This document shows positions 30,866 to 39,877 of a stretch of 64,000 bases of DNA, one piece after another. The stretch comes from an uncultured Prevotella sp. (GTDB lineage Bacteria; Bacteroidota; Bacteroidia; Bacteroidales; Bacteroidaceae): positions 1 through 64,000 of the forward strand of contig URUK01000004.1 in assembly GCA_900551055.1 (NCBI GenBank). The letters are read 5' to 3'. The notes beneath the pieces are model-generated. The model was not told the origin of the DNA. It searched no databases and saw only the letters and a list, made by a program, of their open reading frames with translations. Each line of letters begins with the position of its first letter. The first letter of the stretch is position 1. The translations under genes were made by a program, and so were the position numbers.

Positions 30866-33401
30866 GCCGTATCCATACCAGCGCGAGGGAATAGGCTACG
30901 GGCTGGCAAAGAAACGGCTGATTATCGGGGACGAACCGGGGTTGGGAAAATCGGAAAGCGTTGATGCACTTATTGCAACGCCTAACGGTTTTGTCCGTAT
31001 GGGCGACATTGCTATCGGTCATGAATTGTTTGGGCAGGATGGCAAGGTGTATAATGTTCTTGGTGTGTTCCCACAGGGGAAACTACCGACCTATCGCATA
31101 TATTTTTCCGACGGTAGCAATTGTGAATGTTCCCTTGACCATTTGTGGAATGTAAGGGACGAGAACCGCCGTAGGCGTGGGAGTGGCTGGATTACCAAGA
31201 CATTGAAGGAAATACTTGATAGAGGGATTACACTCAAAAGCAATCCCAAAAGAGAGGCTTCAGGGAGAAAGCCTATACTGAAATGGGAAATACCAATGTG
31301 TGAACCGGTACAATTTCACCAGAAACAATATACCATACCGCCATATACGATGGGCGCATTCATCGGTGACGGTTGTATGTCAAAAACTTCCCACGTTTGC
31401 ATTTCCATTCCCGAAGAAAAGGATTTCATTATCAGGCATATTGAGAGTGAATTGAATCAGCAAATGTCTATATCGTCAAAAAAATATGGGAATATTTGCC
31501 ATCATCACATAGTCAATAGTGATTTGGTAGACAAGTTCCATGTTACAAACTTGTACATGAAAGCCATCCGGGAACTTTCATTGGATGTTGTCAGTTGTGA
31601 CAAATTCATACCTATGATATACCTGCAAGGCAGTGTTGAGCAGCGGATGTCCCTGTTACACGGCATTATGGATACGGATGGAAGCTGTATCAAGAACAGG
31701 ACAACATTTCATACTACAAGCCGTATTCTTGCCGAGGATGTCAAGGAACTTGTGCAGTCCCTTGGCGGAACAGCCATCATTCATGGTTACAATCGTAAGG
31801 AAGCCGGCAAAAGTCTTGAGTATCAAGTTAACCTGCGAACAAAGTTCTGTCCTTTCAGCAAGGACTGCTATAAGGCAGTAGCATGGAAACCGAACAACCG
31901 CTTTAAAGTCACCAGATACATTGAACGTGTTGAGTATGTAGGTGACAAGGAATGCCAATGTATCAAGACTTCCGCACCTGATGAACTGTATCTTACGGAT
32001 GAATATATTGTGACCCACAATACGTTGCAGAGCATCGGCATTGTAGATACGGCGAACGCCTATCCCTGCCTCGTCATCTGTCCCTCGTCGTTGAAGATAA
32101 ATTGGCAGAGGGAGTTCGGGAAGTTCACGGACAAATCGGCGTTGGTGCTTGACAACTCCGTGCGCACGACGTGGCCTTACCTGCTCAAGATGGGTATGCA
32201 TCATGTTGCCATTGTGAACTACGAAAGTCTGAGAAAGTATTTTGTATGGGACATCAATGGGAGCAATGGGAGTTCCAGGAAAGGCAGCCAAAGCTTCCGG
32301 TTGAAGGACGTGGTGTTCTGTCCGCAGATAAGGATGTTCAAGAGCGTAATCATTGACGAGAGCCACAGGGTGAAAGACCCGTCGGCGCAGCAGACAATCT
32401 TCACCAAGGGGATTACGACAGGCAAGGAATGGATTATACTGCTGTCGGGTACACCTGTGGTTAACCGACCTGAAGACTTGGTGGCGCAGCTCTCAATCAT
32501 GGGCAGGCTTCAGGAGTTCGGAGGGCGGACGCGGTTCATGGAGGACTACTGCATTGACCCGAAAGACAAAAAGGCGCAGCCTGCCGTGCCGCTGTCGGTG
32601 TTGAGCCGAAAATTATACGACACCTGCATGATACGCCGCGAGAAGGCGAAGGTGCTGCCGCAGCTGCCCGACAAGACACGCGTTGACCTTTACGTTGACA
32701 TCAGCAACGCACCGGAATATAACCTCGCAGCCGCAGACCTCGCGGCTTACCTACAGCAATATACCGAGTGTACGGACTGGGAGATACGGCGCAAGATGAG
32801 GATGGAAGCTCTTGTGCGCTTCATGACGCTGCGCAGGCTGGCCACACTGGGCAAGGTGGCGCAGGCGGTGGACTTCATACGCACATTCTTGGAGAACGGC
32901 AAGAAGCTGATAGTGTTCTGCTCGCTGCACGAAGTCGTGGACGGCTTGGTAAAGGCTTTCCCCGGCGCGGTGACCGTAACGGGGCGCGACAGCGTGGTGG
33001 AGAAGCAGGCGGCTGTGGACAGCTTCCAGAACAACGCGGAAACAATGCTCATAATCTGTTCAATCAAGGCCGCCGGCGTAGGGCTGACATTGACGGCTTC
33101 ATCGTCGGTGGCCTTTCTCGAACTGCCGTGGACTTACTGCGACTGCTGCCAGTGCGAGGACAGGGCGCACCGCATAGGACAGAAGGACAACGTGACGTGC
33201 TACTACCTGCTGGCCGGCGGCACAATAGACAACGTGGTGTACAGGCTTATACAGGACAAAAAAAACACGGCTGCGCAGATAATGAACTCCGACGACGGGA
33301 TACCGACGGAGGAGGCGTATTTCAACGAACTCGTTAACCTTTTCATGGAACATGGAGATATGCAAGACGGACGTGCGGAAGATAATCCAGTACTTGGATG
33401 A
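30834..33401 (+). CDS. SNF2-type DNA helicase with an intein in Walker A
   Basis: 855 residues, of which 357 (40-396) are an intein; the spliced helicase has about 498. After splicing, GDEPGLGK joins TLQSIG to restore the Walker A motif GLGKT. Helicase motifs then follow: VIIDESHR (motif II), LLSGTPVVNRPEDLV (motif III), IVFCSLHEVVDGLV, and DRAHRIGQKDNV (motif VI). SNF2 proteins of this type remodel or unwind DNA during phage replication and recombination. The gene lies downstream of the recT-exonuclease set. Confidence 0.9.
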   Translation: MQTLKHHLRVEPYPYQREGIGYGLAKKRLIIGDEPGLGKSESVDALIATPNGFVRMGDIAIGHELFGQDGKVYNVLGVFPQGKLPTYRIYFSDGSNCECSLDHLWNVRDENRRRRGSGWITKTLKEILDRGITLKSNPKREASGRKPILKWEIPMCEPVQFHQKQYTIPPYTMGAFIGDGCMSKTSHVCISIPEEKDFIIRHIESELNQQMSISSKKYGNICHHHIVNSDLVDKFHVTNLYMKAIRELSLDVVSCDKFIPMIYLQGSVEQRMSLLHGIMDTDGSCIKNRTTFHTTSRILAEDVKELVQSLGGTAIIHGYNRKEAGKSLEYQVNLRTKFCPFSKDCYKAVAWKPNNRFKVTRYIERVEYVGDKECQCIKTSAPDELYLTDEYIVTHNTLQSIGIVDTANAYPCLVICPSSLKINWQREFGKFTDKSALVLDNSVRTTWPYLLKMGMHHVAIVNYESLRKYFVWDINGSNGSSRKGSQSFRLKDVVFCPQIRMFKSVIIDESHRVKDPSAQQTIFTKGITTGKEWIILLSGTPVVNRPEDLVAQLSIMGRLQEFGGRTRFMEDYCIDPKDKKAQPAVPLSVLSRKLYDTCMIRREKAKVLPQLPDKTRVDLYVDISNAPEYNLAAADLAAYLQQYTECTDWEIRRKMRMEALVRFMTLRRLATLGKVAQAVDFIRTFLENGKKLIVFCSLHEVVDGLVKAFPGAVTVTGRDSVVEKQAAVDSFQNNAETMLIICSIKAAGVGLTLTASSSVAFLELPWTYCDCCQCEDRAHRIGQKDNVTCYYLLAGGTIDNVVYRLIQDKKNTAAQIMNSDDGIPTEEAYFNELVNLFMEHGDMQDGRAEDNPVLG
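30951..32021 (+). mobile_element. Intein with LAGLIDADG-type homing endonuclease
   Basis: 357 residues, from Ser1 (SESVDALIATPNGFVRMGDI) to the C-terminal His-Asn (EYIVTHN), followed by Thr as the +1 residue. Block B-like DGSNCECSLDHLW and the two endonuclease blocks MGAFIGDGC and HGIMDTDGS are seen. It interrupts exactly between GLGK and T of the ATP-binding loop, a favoured intein site in helicases because it is highly conserved. It would splice itself out and can copy itself into empty alleles. Confidence 0.88.
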
Positions 33402-33497
33402 CGCAGCGAAGCTATACGACGCTCTACCAATGCAGAAATGCAAATGTAGAGCACACATGATAAAACAACTTATTATTAAACTAAAAAAAGAAAGAAA

Positions 33498-33959
33498 ATG
33501 AAAAAGTATGTTGGAACAAAACAAGTGAGTGCAGAGCCTATGAATTTAGGCGAGTTCATCAAAACCACAGGGCGTAATCCTTATGCCAACAGCTCGGATG
33601 TGCACGGTGACAACGAGGAAGGTTACATCGTGGAGTACGAAGATGGTTATAAGTCATGGTCGCCAAAGACGGTTTTTGAAAAGGCGTATAAAGTGGCTGA
33701 AACACATATAGGCCGTATGCGTATAGAATTTGAAGAGTTGCGTGAGCGTATGAAAAAGCTCAAAAACTTCTTGTATTCGGAAAAAGTTTTTGAGCTTGAC
33801 AAAGAGGAAGTATATTTGCTTGAAAGGCAGTACAATCAGATGGACAACTATGCACAGACGCTTTTTCAGCGTTTAAAACGTGCCATAAAGCCGGAAGGAA
33901 AAATCTTACAAGAGAACGATGTTCCATGTGAATGTGGCTGCAAGTCGCCTTCTATGTAA
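33498..33959 (+). CDS. crAss001_48-like phage protein
   Basis: 153 residues. The start (MKKYVGTKQVSAEPMNLGEF, then IKTTGRNPYANSSDVHGDNE) and YEDGYKSWSPKTVFEKAYK match a small protein family spread among Bacteroidales phages and known from crAss-like phage. Then a coiled-coil and a C-terminal CECGC. Its function is unknown. Confidence 0.75.
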   Translation: MKKYVGTKQVSAEPMNLGEFIKTTGRNPYANSSDVHGDNEEGYIVEYEDGYKSWSPKTVFEKAYKVAETHIGRMRIEFEELRERMKKLKNFLYSEKVFELDKEEVYLLERQYNQMDNYAQTLFQRLKRAIKPEGKILQENDVPCECGCKSPSM

Positions 33960-34017
33960 TTATTAATCGCGTTTCGGCAATGTTTTTATATTGCCGAAAC
34001 ATTATCAACAATAACAC

Positions 34018-34626
34018 ATGAAACTGTTTGAATGCGGCATCCGCTACGAAAAGACATTGGAGAACGGGATGCAGAAGAAAGTGACGGAGCTGAATATCGT
34101 AGATGCGCTCTCGTTTACCGAGGCCGAAAGCCGTATAATAAAGGAAATGTCATGCTACGTCGGCGGCGAGTTTGACGTGGTGTCGGAGAAAATCACGAAC
34201 TACTCGCAGCTTGTGAAGTCTGACAACGCACAGGCCGACAAGTGGTACAAGGTGAAGATAAACTATATCCAAACCGACGAAAGGACGGAAAAGGAGAAAA
34301 AGACTGCGACCTACCTGCTTGTGCAGGCGAAGGACATCGACGACGCACGGCGGATGACGAACAAGTACATGGAGGGTACTGTAGTTGACTGGGACTGCGA
34401 GGCCGTGTCCGAAACAAAGATAATGGACGTGTTCCTTTATGAGGAAGATGGGAATAATAAGGCAAATAAGCCTAATGGGGCTGATAAGGCGGACAAGGCC
34501 ATAAGCAAGGCCGTGAAACGCTTTGTGGACGGCATACCCGACTTGCAGAAGATGGCTATAAGCGCGACGGGCTGCAAGGATGTTGTGATAGACAAGACGC
34601 ACGGCCATGAAGAAGACGACGCTTGA
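34018..34626 (+). CDS. DUF4494-type protein with repeat insert
   Basis: 202 residues. The first 140 residues (KLFECGIRYEKTLENGMQKK; EAESRIIKEMSCYVGGEFDV) fit DUF4494, a Bacteroidetes phage family of unknown function. The segment NNKANKPNGADKADKAISK is made by a 9-base-period repeat (34452-34500) read in frame. The end overlaps the VRR-NUC gene by 20 bases. Confidence 0.75.
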   Translation: MKLFECGIRYEKTLENGMQKKVTELNIVDALSFTEAESRIIKEMSCYVGGEFDVVSEKITNYSQLVKSDNAQADKWYKVKINYIQTDERTEKEKKTATYLLVQAKDIDDARRMTNKYMEGTVVDWDCEAVSETKIMDVFLYEEDGNNKANKPNGADKADKAISKAVKRFVDGIPDLQKMAISATGCKDVVIDKTHGHEEDDA

Positions 34627-35029
34627 CGAGCTGCTTGCCAAGGCCAACGCCAAGGCCGTACGCCGCTCGCAGTCGGACGAGGAGCACCGCACGCAGGTAG
34701 CTTGCGTAAGGTACTTCAGGCTGAAGTACCCCCACTTGTTCGCGCGGCTGTTCGCCGTGCCGAACGGTGGGCGGCGCGACGGCATCACGGGAGCGCGGCT
34801 GAAGGCCGAGGGCGTGATACCCGGCGTGGCGGACTTAATCCTGTTGAAACGCAACCGCCATTACTGCGGATTGCTGATAGAAATGAAGACTGCCAACGGA
34901 CGGCAGAGCGACGCGCAGAAATGGTGGCAGCAGGAGGTTTGCGCCGACGGAGAGTTTAAGTATGTATTGTGCCGAGGCATAGATGATTTTATGCGCGAGG
35001 TTGACGGTTACCTGTCCGAGTGTGAATAA
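34607..35029 (+). CDS. VRR-NUC domain nuclease
   Basis: 140 residues. A VRR-NUC (PDDEXK-type) fold is clear: RTQVACVRYFRLKYP, the GGRRDGITGARLKAEGV region, GVADLILL, then GLLIEMKTANGRQSDAQKWW carrying the E-x-K pair. In phages these nucleases act on branched or unusual DNA and often replace RusA-type resolvases. It lies between DUF4494 and the replication gene. Confidence 0.85.
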   Translation: MKKTTLDELLAKANAKAVRRSQSDEEHRTQVACVRYFRLKYPHLFARLFAVPNGGRRDGITGARLKAEGVIPGVADLILLKRNRHYCGLLIEMKTANGRQSDAQKWWQQEVCADGEFKYVLCRGIDDFMREVDGYLSECE

Positions 35030-35036
35030 AAGCCTT

Positions 35037-35921
35037 ATGGAAAAGAACAGCAGTACCAACTATTTCAGCCATGACAGCAACGCCCGCAATAGCGACAAGC
35101 TGATACGCCTGCGCATGAGGCACAAGGCGGCCGGTTACGGCGTGTATTTCATGATACTTGAAAGGCTGAGGGAAGAGCCGAATTACATGAGTGTCAAAGA
35201 TTATAACATGATAGCCTTTGACCTTCGTGAGGATGCTTCCCTGATAAAGTCTGTGGTGGAGGATTTCGGGTTATTTGTCTTTACCGAAGACGGTAAGTAC
35301 TTCTACTCCGAGAGCTTCAACAGGCGCATGGCCGTAAAGGACGAGAAAGCACGCAAACAGGCCGAGGCCGGACGCAAGGCAATGCAAAGGCGGTGGGGTA
35401 AGAATGGCGGAAAAGTCACGGAAAAAACCACGGAAAACGGCGGAAAAAACACGAAAGACAGCAACGGCAACCCGAGCGAAAGCGTAACTAACTTAGGCGA
35501 AAACGATAACTTACTTATAACTAACTTAGGCGAAAACGATAACAAGAAAAGTAAAGTAAAGGAAAGAAAAGAAAAGGAAAGTAAAGAAAATAATAAAGAA
35601 AAAAACAAAGAAAAAAACACGTGCGAGGAAAACGAAAAAACGGTCGAGGAGAAAATACTTGGCACGTTCAAGTTTTTCAACGAGATGATAGAATATTACC
35701 ATAGCTCCATCAGGCCCGTCAAGATGCTGACGGACGAGCGGCGCCGCAAGCTGGAGGACGCCGTGCTGCACTACAAGTCAGAAGACATAGCCGCAGCCAT
35801 GCGCAACGCCATGACCAGCGACTACCTGAACGGGCGCACGCCGCGGCGCAAGCTACCGGCGGACTTTGACTGGATATTCGAGCCTAAGAACTTCGCAAAG
35901 ATATTCGAGGGCAGCGTGTGA
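35037..35921 (+). CDS. Lin1244/Lin1753-type (DUF4373) replication protein
   Basis: 294 residues. The N-terminal domain (NYFSHDSNARNSDKLIRLRM, then RHKAAGYGVYFMILERLREE) is the Lin1244/Lin1753 winged-helix domain seen in phage replication initiators. A low-complexity Lys/Glu/Asn linker (about 175-205) leads to a C-terminal DnaD-like part (HYKSEDIAAAMRNAMTSDYL; KLPADFDWIFEPKNFAKIFE). It likely binds the origin and helps load a helicase. The start at 35037 is preferred; upstream codons overlap the VRR-NUC gene. Confidence 0.8.
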   Translation: MEKNSSTNYFSHDSNARNSDKLIRLRMRHKAAGYGVYFMILERLREEPNYMSVKDYNMIAFDLREDASLIKSVVEDFGLFVFTEDGKYFYSESFNRRMAVKDEKARKQAEAGRKAMQRRWGKNGGKVTEKTTENGGKNTKDSNGNPSESVTNLGENDNLLITNLGENDNKKSKVKERKEKESKENNKEKNKEKNTCEENEKTVEEKILGTFKFFNEMIEYYHSSIRPVKMLTDERRRKLEDAVLHYKSEDIAAAMRNAMTSDYLNGRTPRRKLPADFDWIFEPKNFAKIFEGSV

Positions 35922-35956
35922 TTAAGTGAAGAGTAAAGAATTAAGAGTGAAGAGTT

Positions 35957-36142
35957 ATGGACGCAAGGCAGTTTTTCTATCTTGTTTCGGAAATGCGGAA
36001 CAAACAGAAGGAGTATTTCAAGACGCGCACGCAGTCGGCATTGAAGGAAAGCAAGGCTTTGGAGAAGAGGGTTGACGGTGAAATAAAGCGTGTCGGAGAG
36101 GTGCTGAAAGAAAAACAAGAGCCGAGGCTATCGGGATTTTAA
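35957..36142 (+). CDS. Small helical protein, unknown
   Basis: 61 residues, basic and helical (MDARQFFYLVSEMRNKQKEY, later ALEKRVDGEIKRVGEVLKEK). It sits between the replication protein and the methyltransferase. No family is recognised. Confidence 0.6.
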   Translation: MDARQFFYLVSEMRNKQKEYFKTRTQSALKESKALEKRVDGEIKRVGEVLKEKQEPRLSGF

Positions 36143-36152
36143 ACTATTGGCG

Positions 36153-37151
36153 ATGATTAAGACACATGCAAGCCTGTTTTCAGGCATTGGCGGAGCAGAG
36201 ATAGCCGCCTCGTGGATGGGCTGGACAAACGTGTTCCACTGCGAAATACAGGAGTTTCCGCGCAAGGTGCTTGAATACTGGTATCCAAATGCAGTAAGCT
36301 ATGAAGACATCACAAAGACAGACTTCACCCCTTGGAGAGGCAAAATCGACATCCTCACAGGAGGCTTTCCTTGTCAAGCCTTTAGCATGGCAGGGAAAAG
36401 ACTTGGAGATAAAGACCACCGTTACCTCTGGCCGGAGATGCTACGGGCGATACGGGAGATACAGCCCTCTTGGGTCGTTGGTGAAAACGTTACTGGCCTC
36501 CTCTCGATGGTACAGTCCGGCGAGGAGGCTAAGATGGGACGCACAGACGATTTGTTCGAGGCGAATTACATATACCGAAAGGAGCAGCGGTTTACCCTCG
36601 ACGAAATCTGCGAGGGTCTTGAGCGTGCAGGATATGCCGTCCAGCCGTTTGTTGTTCCGGCTTGTGCCGTCGGAGCGCCCCACAGGAGGGACAGGGTTTG
36701 GATTGTTGCAAGGCTTGCTGCCGACACCGGCTGCGATAGACAGCGGCACGGGCAGGGTGAACAAGAGCCAATCGTCGAATGCGAAAGAACGTCCGACGAT
36801 AGGAATGGCTGCAAGAATGGGCTTGTTGCCGACACCCTGCGCACAGGACGGCAAGAACTCGACGTTGCCGCCGAGCCAAGAGAAGCGTTGCTCGCTGATA
36901 GCGAAGGTGACGGTGTACGGTGGAAACAACCCAGACTTGCCGATGCAGGTCTGCCGTCAGACAGATGGGCGGACTTCCCAACTCAATCCCCTGTTTGTAG
37001 GGGAGATGATGGGCTTCCCGGAAGACTGGCTGGTATCACCTTTCCTAAGTGGAGAGCGGAAGCTATAAAAGCGTTGGGCAACGCAATGGTACCACAGGTG
37101 GTTTACGAGATATTCCGCGCAATAGAGCAAGTTGAACACGAAACACAATGA
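36153..37151 (+). CDS. DNA cytosine-5 methyltransferase
   Basis: 332 residues. C5-methyltransferase motifs in order: I (LFSGIGGAEIAA), IV (GGFPCQAFSMAG, catalytic Cys near 73), VI (VVGENV), VIII (RRDRVWIVARL) and X (ALGNAMVPQVVYEIF). The target-recognition part between VIII and X is short. It would methylate phage DNA and so protect it from restriction; no endonuclease partner is seen beside it. The +1 frame of the same DNA is also open for 255 codons and reads like part of a related methyltransferase (see next entry). Confidence 0.88.
   Translation: MIKTHASLFSGIGGAEIAASWMGWTNVFHCEIQEFPRKVLEYWYPNAVSYEDITKTDFTPWRGKIDILTGGFPCQAFSMAGKRLGDKDHRYLWPEMLRAIREIQPSWVVGENVTGLLSMVQSGEEAKMGRTDDLFEANYIYRKEQRFTLDEICEGLERAGYAVQPFVVPACAVGAPHRRDRVWIVARLAADTGCDRQRHGQGEQEPIVECERTSDDRNGCKNGLVADTLRTGRQELDVAAEPREALLADSEGDGVRWKQPRLADAGLPSDRWADFPTQSPVCRGDDGLPGRLAGITFPKWRAEAIKALGNAMVPQVVYEIFRAIEQVEHETQ
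36301..37068 (+). other. Second long frame overlapping the methyltransferase gene
   Basis: 255 open codons in the +1 frame inside the methyltransferase gene. It reads LLPTPAAIDSGTGRVNKSQS, later LLPTPCAQDGKN and SQLNPLFVGEMMGFPEDWLV, patterns known from C-terminal parts of phage C5-methyltransferases. It could be a conserved overlapping frame, reached by frameshift or its own start, or a by-product of codon bias. No slippery site has been established. Confidence 0.4.
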
Positions 37152-37152
37152 C

Positions 37153-37566
37153 ATGGAAAAAACGAAATCAATACCAATCCCCAAGGGATACGAGTTCGAC
37201 TTTGTCGGCACACGGGAAGTTTATTTCAAGTTGAAAGAGCTGCCTGATACGGTCGAAGGATGTTCAGAACTTATGGGCAACAAAACAAGTATGAATGTCA
37301 TGGTGCCGAACAGCGACGACACGGCGGTAAAAGCACTTTGCAACCTTCTCATTTGCCGTCGCGTTTGGTGGGAACGATTGAATTGGCTTCCAAACTGGTC
37401 TGCCACAGACCAATTAAAATACTACATTTCAAGAATAAACGACAATGTCGTTACAGGTGAAAGCTTGGATTGCGAGAAAATCCTCTCTTTCCCTGACGCT
37501 GAAGTCCGTGATGATTTTCTAAAATCATTTCATGAACTCATAGTAGAAGCGAGATATTTGTTATGA
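37153..37566 (+). CDS. Protein of unknown function
   Basis: 137 residues (MEKTKSIPIPKGYEFDFVGT), mixed fold with WWERLNWLPNWSATDQLKYY, a stretch rich in Trp. It starts directly after the methyltransferase stop. The SIPIPKGYEFDFV type start is common in Bacteroidales phage and plasmid proteins, but no function is known to me. Confidence 0.65.
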   Translation: MEKTKSIPIPKGYEFDFVGTREVYFKLKELPDTVEGCSELMGNKTSMNVMVPNSDDTAVKALCNLLICRRVWWERLNWLPNWSATDQLKYYISRINDNVVTGESLDCEKILSFPDAEVRDDFLKSFHELIVEARYLL

Positions 37567-37594
37567 TTACGGGCAAAATTAAAGAACAACAATC

Positions 37595-37696
37595 ATGAAT
37601 TACCTAATAGCATTCATCGCCGCCGTGGCAGCCACGTGCGTGCTGGTTGTCAAAGGCGGCAACAGGTTTAACGATTATAACAACGAGGAGGAATAA
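37595..37696 (+). CDS. Very small membrane protein
   Basis: 33 residues, one membrane helix (MNYLIAFIAAVAATCVLVVK) and an acidic end (FNDYNNEEE). A small gene between two early genes; coding is supported by tight spacing to both neighbours. No function is known. Confidence 0.5.
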   Translation: MNYLIAFIAAVAATCVLVVKGGNRFNDYNNEEE

Positions 37697-37699
37697 CAG

Positions 37700-37897
37700 A
37701 TGAAAGGTATGCGAGTGACGATTTATTGGAGAACCAAGGACGGTGGCTTAATTGACCGCATCCGCCAGCGTTTTGGCATTTCTTCGGGAATTACAATTAA
37801 CGGAGAGACCGAAACGGAGGTTGACAGCCGCCAGATGGACGAGCTGAAGGAGTATGAGAGGCAGGGGTTTATACAGTTGAGGAACAAGGAAAATTGA
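37700..37897 (+). CDS. Small protein, unknown
   Basis: 65 residues (MKGMRVTIYWRTKDGGLIDR, then IRQRFGISSGITINGETETE). Starts 3 bases after the previous stop. Compact alpha/beta pattern, no family recognised. Confidence 0.6.
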   Translation: MKGMRVTIYWRTKDGGLIDRIRQRFGISSGITINGETETEVDSRQMDELKEYERQGFIQLRNKEN

Positions 37898-37963
37898 GGA
37901 AATCATCGGAAAATTTCCTCAATTTTTGTTTTTTTCAGAAAAACAGGAAACAAAACAGGAAAC

Positions 37964-38719
37964 ATGATAAACAAGACATACCGTCCGAACGCCTACTGGA
38001 TGCGCGGCGCACTGCCCACGGTGGAGCGGTCGAAGGACGAATACATAGGCTCTGTGTACGGCGCAGCCGCGCTGGCGTACATCGCCATGATACACGCCAC
38101 GGAGGCGGTTGACATGTTGCAGGAACGCCTGCCGGAGGAATACACCGGCAGGGAAGTGAGGAAATACGTGCGGCGGCTCACCGGCTCGAAGGCGCACATG
38201 GGCGAGACGCGCAGGCTGGAGCTTGCCATCAGCGACCAGCTCGTGCGCCGCGAAGACAGGGCTTGGATGGCCGATTTCGGCAACGCCGCTTATGGGAAGG
38301 TACAGCCGCACGTGACGGCCTTGCAGACGGCCATAGCCAACGCCTTGGGGCGGTACGCAGGCGTGCCCGACATCAACGCGTGTGCGGCGGTGGTTGTGGC
38401 GCAGTCGCTGGCTCACGAGGCCGTAGAGTATGTGAAGCGGAGGGCGGCAAAGTTCAGGGACTTCACAATCACCACGCACGAGGGGCGCAAGCAGAGCGTG
38501 TCGTCAAGCCTCGCCTCGATGTCGTGCGCTGGAATTGACTTCTGCCTGCGCAACATCGCACGCATATTGATAGAAAAGCATTTGCCCTGCAACGTTGACC
38601 TGGCCGCCGACCCGTCGGTGATGAACGGACTGAAGGCCGTGCTCAACGTCATGGCCGACCCGAAAACGTGGGTGTATGCAAGGGACAAGGCGGACAGCTT
38701 GAACGAAGAAAAAAAATAA
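37964..38719 (+). CDS. Helical protein, unknown
   Basis: 251 residues, almost all helical and Ala-rich (YGAAALAYIAMIHATEAVDM; TALQTAIANALGRYAGVPDI). The ending KDKADSLNEEKK is charged. It lies in the early operon between small genes. No known motif is seen; it may bind DNA or form part of a replication complex. Confidence 0.65.
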   Translation: MINKTYRPNAYWMRGALPTVERSKDEYIGSVYGAAALAYIAMIHATEAVDMLQERLPEEYTGREVRKYVRRLTGSKAHMGETRRLELAISDQLVRREDRAWMADFGNAAYGKVQPHVTALQTAIANALGRYAGVPDINACAAVVVAQSLAHEAVEYVKRRAAKFRDFTITTHEGRKQSVSSSLASMSCAGIDFCLRNIARILIEKHLPCNVDLAADPSVMNGLKAVLNVMADPKTWVYARDKADSLNEEKK

Positions 38720-38740
38720 CAAAATGTAAAGAAGAATAAT

Positions 38741-39157
38741 ATGATAGAGGAAAGTTATGTTTCGTTCGACACTGCCCGTATGTTGAAAGAGTCTGGGTTT
38801 GAAGCAAACTTGAAAACAAGGTATGTCGAGGAAGAAAAGGATGAGTGGGCGTTTTGGGAATCAGGCACGAAAAGAAGCGATTACAATTACTTCGATGATA
38901 CAATAGCTTGTCCCACGCAGGCTTTGGCGGCGAGGTGGCTACGTGAGAAACATAAGATTCATGTAGGTGCTGATATGGCGTACAGCAAGTTAGTGGCGGA
39001 GAAATGGATTTATCAAATCAGATTTACTGACAGCATAGGAAATCCATATAAAAGCGTTGGATGGTTTAATGATTACGAAGAAGCCCTTGAAGCTGGCTTG
39101 CAGGAAGCGATTAAACTGATAAGAAGTAAGGATTATGCAGAAGATAATGTTCAATGA
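38741..39157 (+). CDS. Phage early protein, unknown
   Basis: 138 residues. MIEESYVSFDTARMLKESGF and CPTQALAARWLREKHKIHVG resemble a small protein family frequent in Bacteroidales phages and plasmids. A WFNDYEEALEAGLQEAI helix ends it. It overlaps the ASCH-like gene by 23 bases. Function unknown. Confidence 0.7.
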   Translation: MIEESYVSFDTARMLKESGFEANLKTRYVEEEKDEWAFWESGTKRSDYNYFDDTIACPTQALAARWLREKHKIHVGADMAYSKLVAEKWIYQIRFTDSIGNPYKSVGWFNDYEEALEAGLQEAIKLIRSKDYAEDNVQ

Positions 39158-39734
39158 TAAATACGGCCTTACGCAAGCTGTTCTTGAAGGCAGAAAGACG
39201 CAGACAAGGCGGATAATGAAAGGAAAGCCGCTTTTCCCTTCAGATGAGATAGAGAGTGCTGGCGTTCTTGGTGATGAAGTACAAATCATAGCAAACGGAG
39301 GGGAAAGTCTTATCACAATGAAACTGCCTTTTCGAGTTGGCGAAGTAGTTGCGGTGGCGCAAAGTTATAAAGATGCTATTAACCCAATTGACTGGGTAAG
39401 CATGAAGTTATATGAGGGTACATCAGGATGGAACAACAAGATGTTTGTTCGGGCAGACCTCATGCCCCACAAAATCCGCATAACCGATGTGCGTGTAGAA
39501 AAGCTCCAAGAAATTTCGGAGGATTGTTGCTTGAAAGAAGGCATAATAAAGAAATGGCATGCGCCTGCTTGCAAGAACTATTATTATGTTCCTGGAGTTG
39601 AAGTTAAAAGCGTTAAGGATGTGCATGATACACCGCAAGAAGCCTTTGCTCACCTCATAAATAAGGTGAGCAGAAAAGACGTGTGGAATGAGAACCCGTA
39701 TGTATTCGTTTATGACTTTGAACTGGTAAAATGA
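39135..39734 (+). CDS. ASCH-like domain protein
   Basis: 199 residues. IMFNDKYGLTQAVLEGRKTQ, TRRIMKGKPL, then LPFRVGEVVAVAQSYKDAIN and ITDVRVEKLQEISEDCCLKE are typical of ASCH-type RNA-binding-like proteins in phages. They are thought to interact with RNA during infection; a specific target is unknown. The stop overlaps the next gene as ATGA. Confidence 0.75.
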   Translation: MQKIMFNDKYGLTQAVLEGRKTQTRRIMKGKPLFPSDEIESAGVLGDEVQIIANGGESLITMKLPFRVGEVVAVAQSYKDAINPIDWVSMKLYEGTSGWNNKMFVRADLMPHKIRITDVRVEKLQEISEDCCLKEGIIKKWHAPACKNYYYVPGVEVKSVKDVHDTPQEAFAHLINKVSRKDVWNENPYVFVYDFELVK

Positions 39735-39877
39735 CCGACATCGAGCATGAAGCCCTGTGCAACGAGATTGACTTCCTGCAAAAGGAGGTTGACATGTACA
39801 GGGAGCAGAACAGGAAACTGGTAAAGATAATATTCAAATTAAAAAGGAAATATGAAAACACGCATCGTATGCTTTGA
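39731..39877 (+). CDS. Small coiled-coil protein
   Basis: 48 residues (MTDIEHEALCNEIDFLQKEV, DMYREQNRKLVKIIF), a heptad-type helix. It starts by ATGA overlap with the ASCH-like gene and overlaps the next gene by 26 bases, which supports translation. Confidence 0.6.
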   Translation: MTDIEHEALCNEIDFLQKEVDMYREQNRKLVKIIFKLKRKYENTHRML

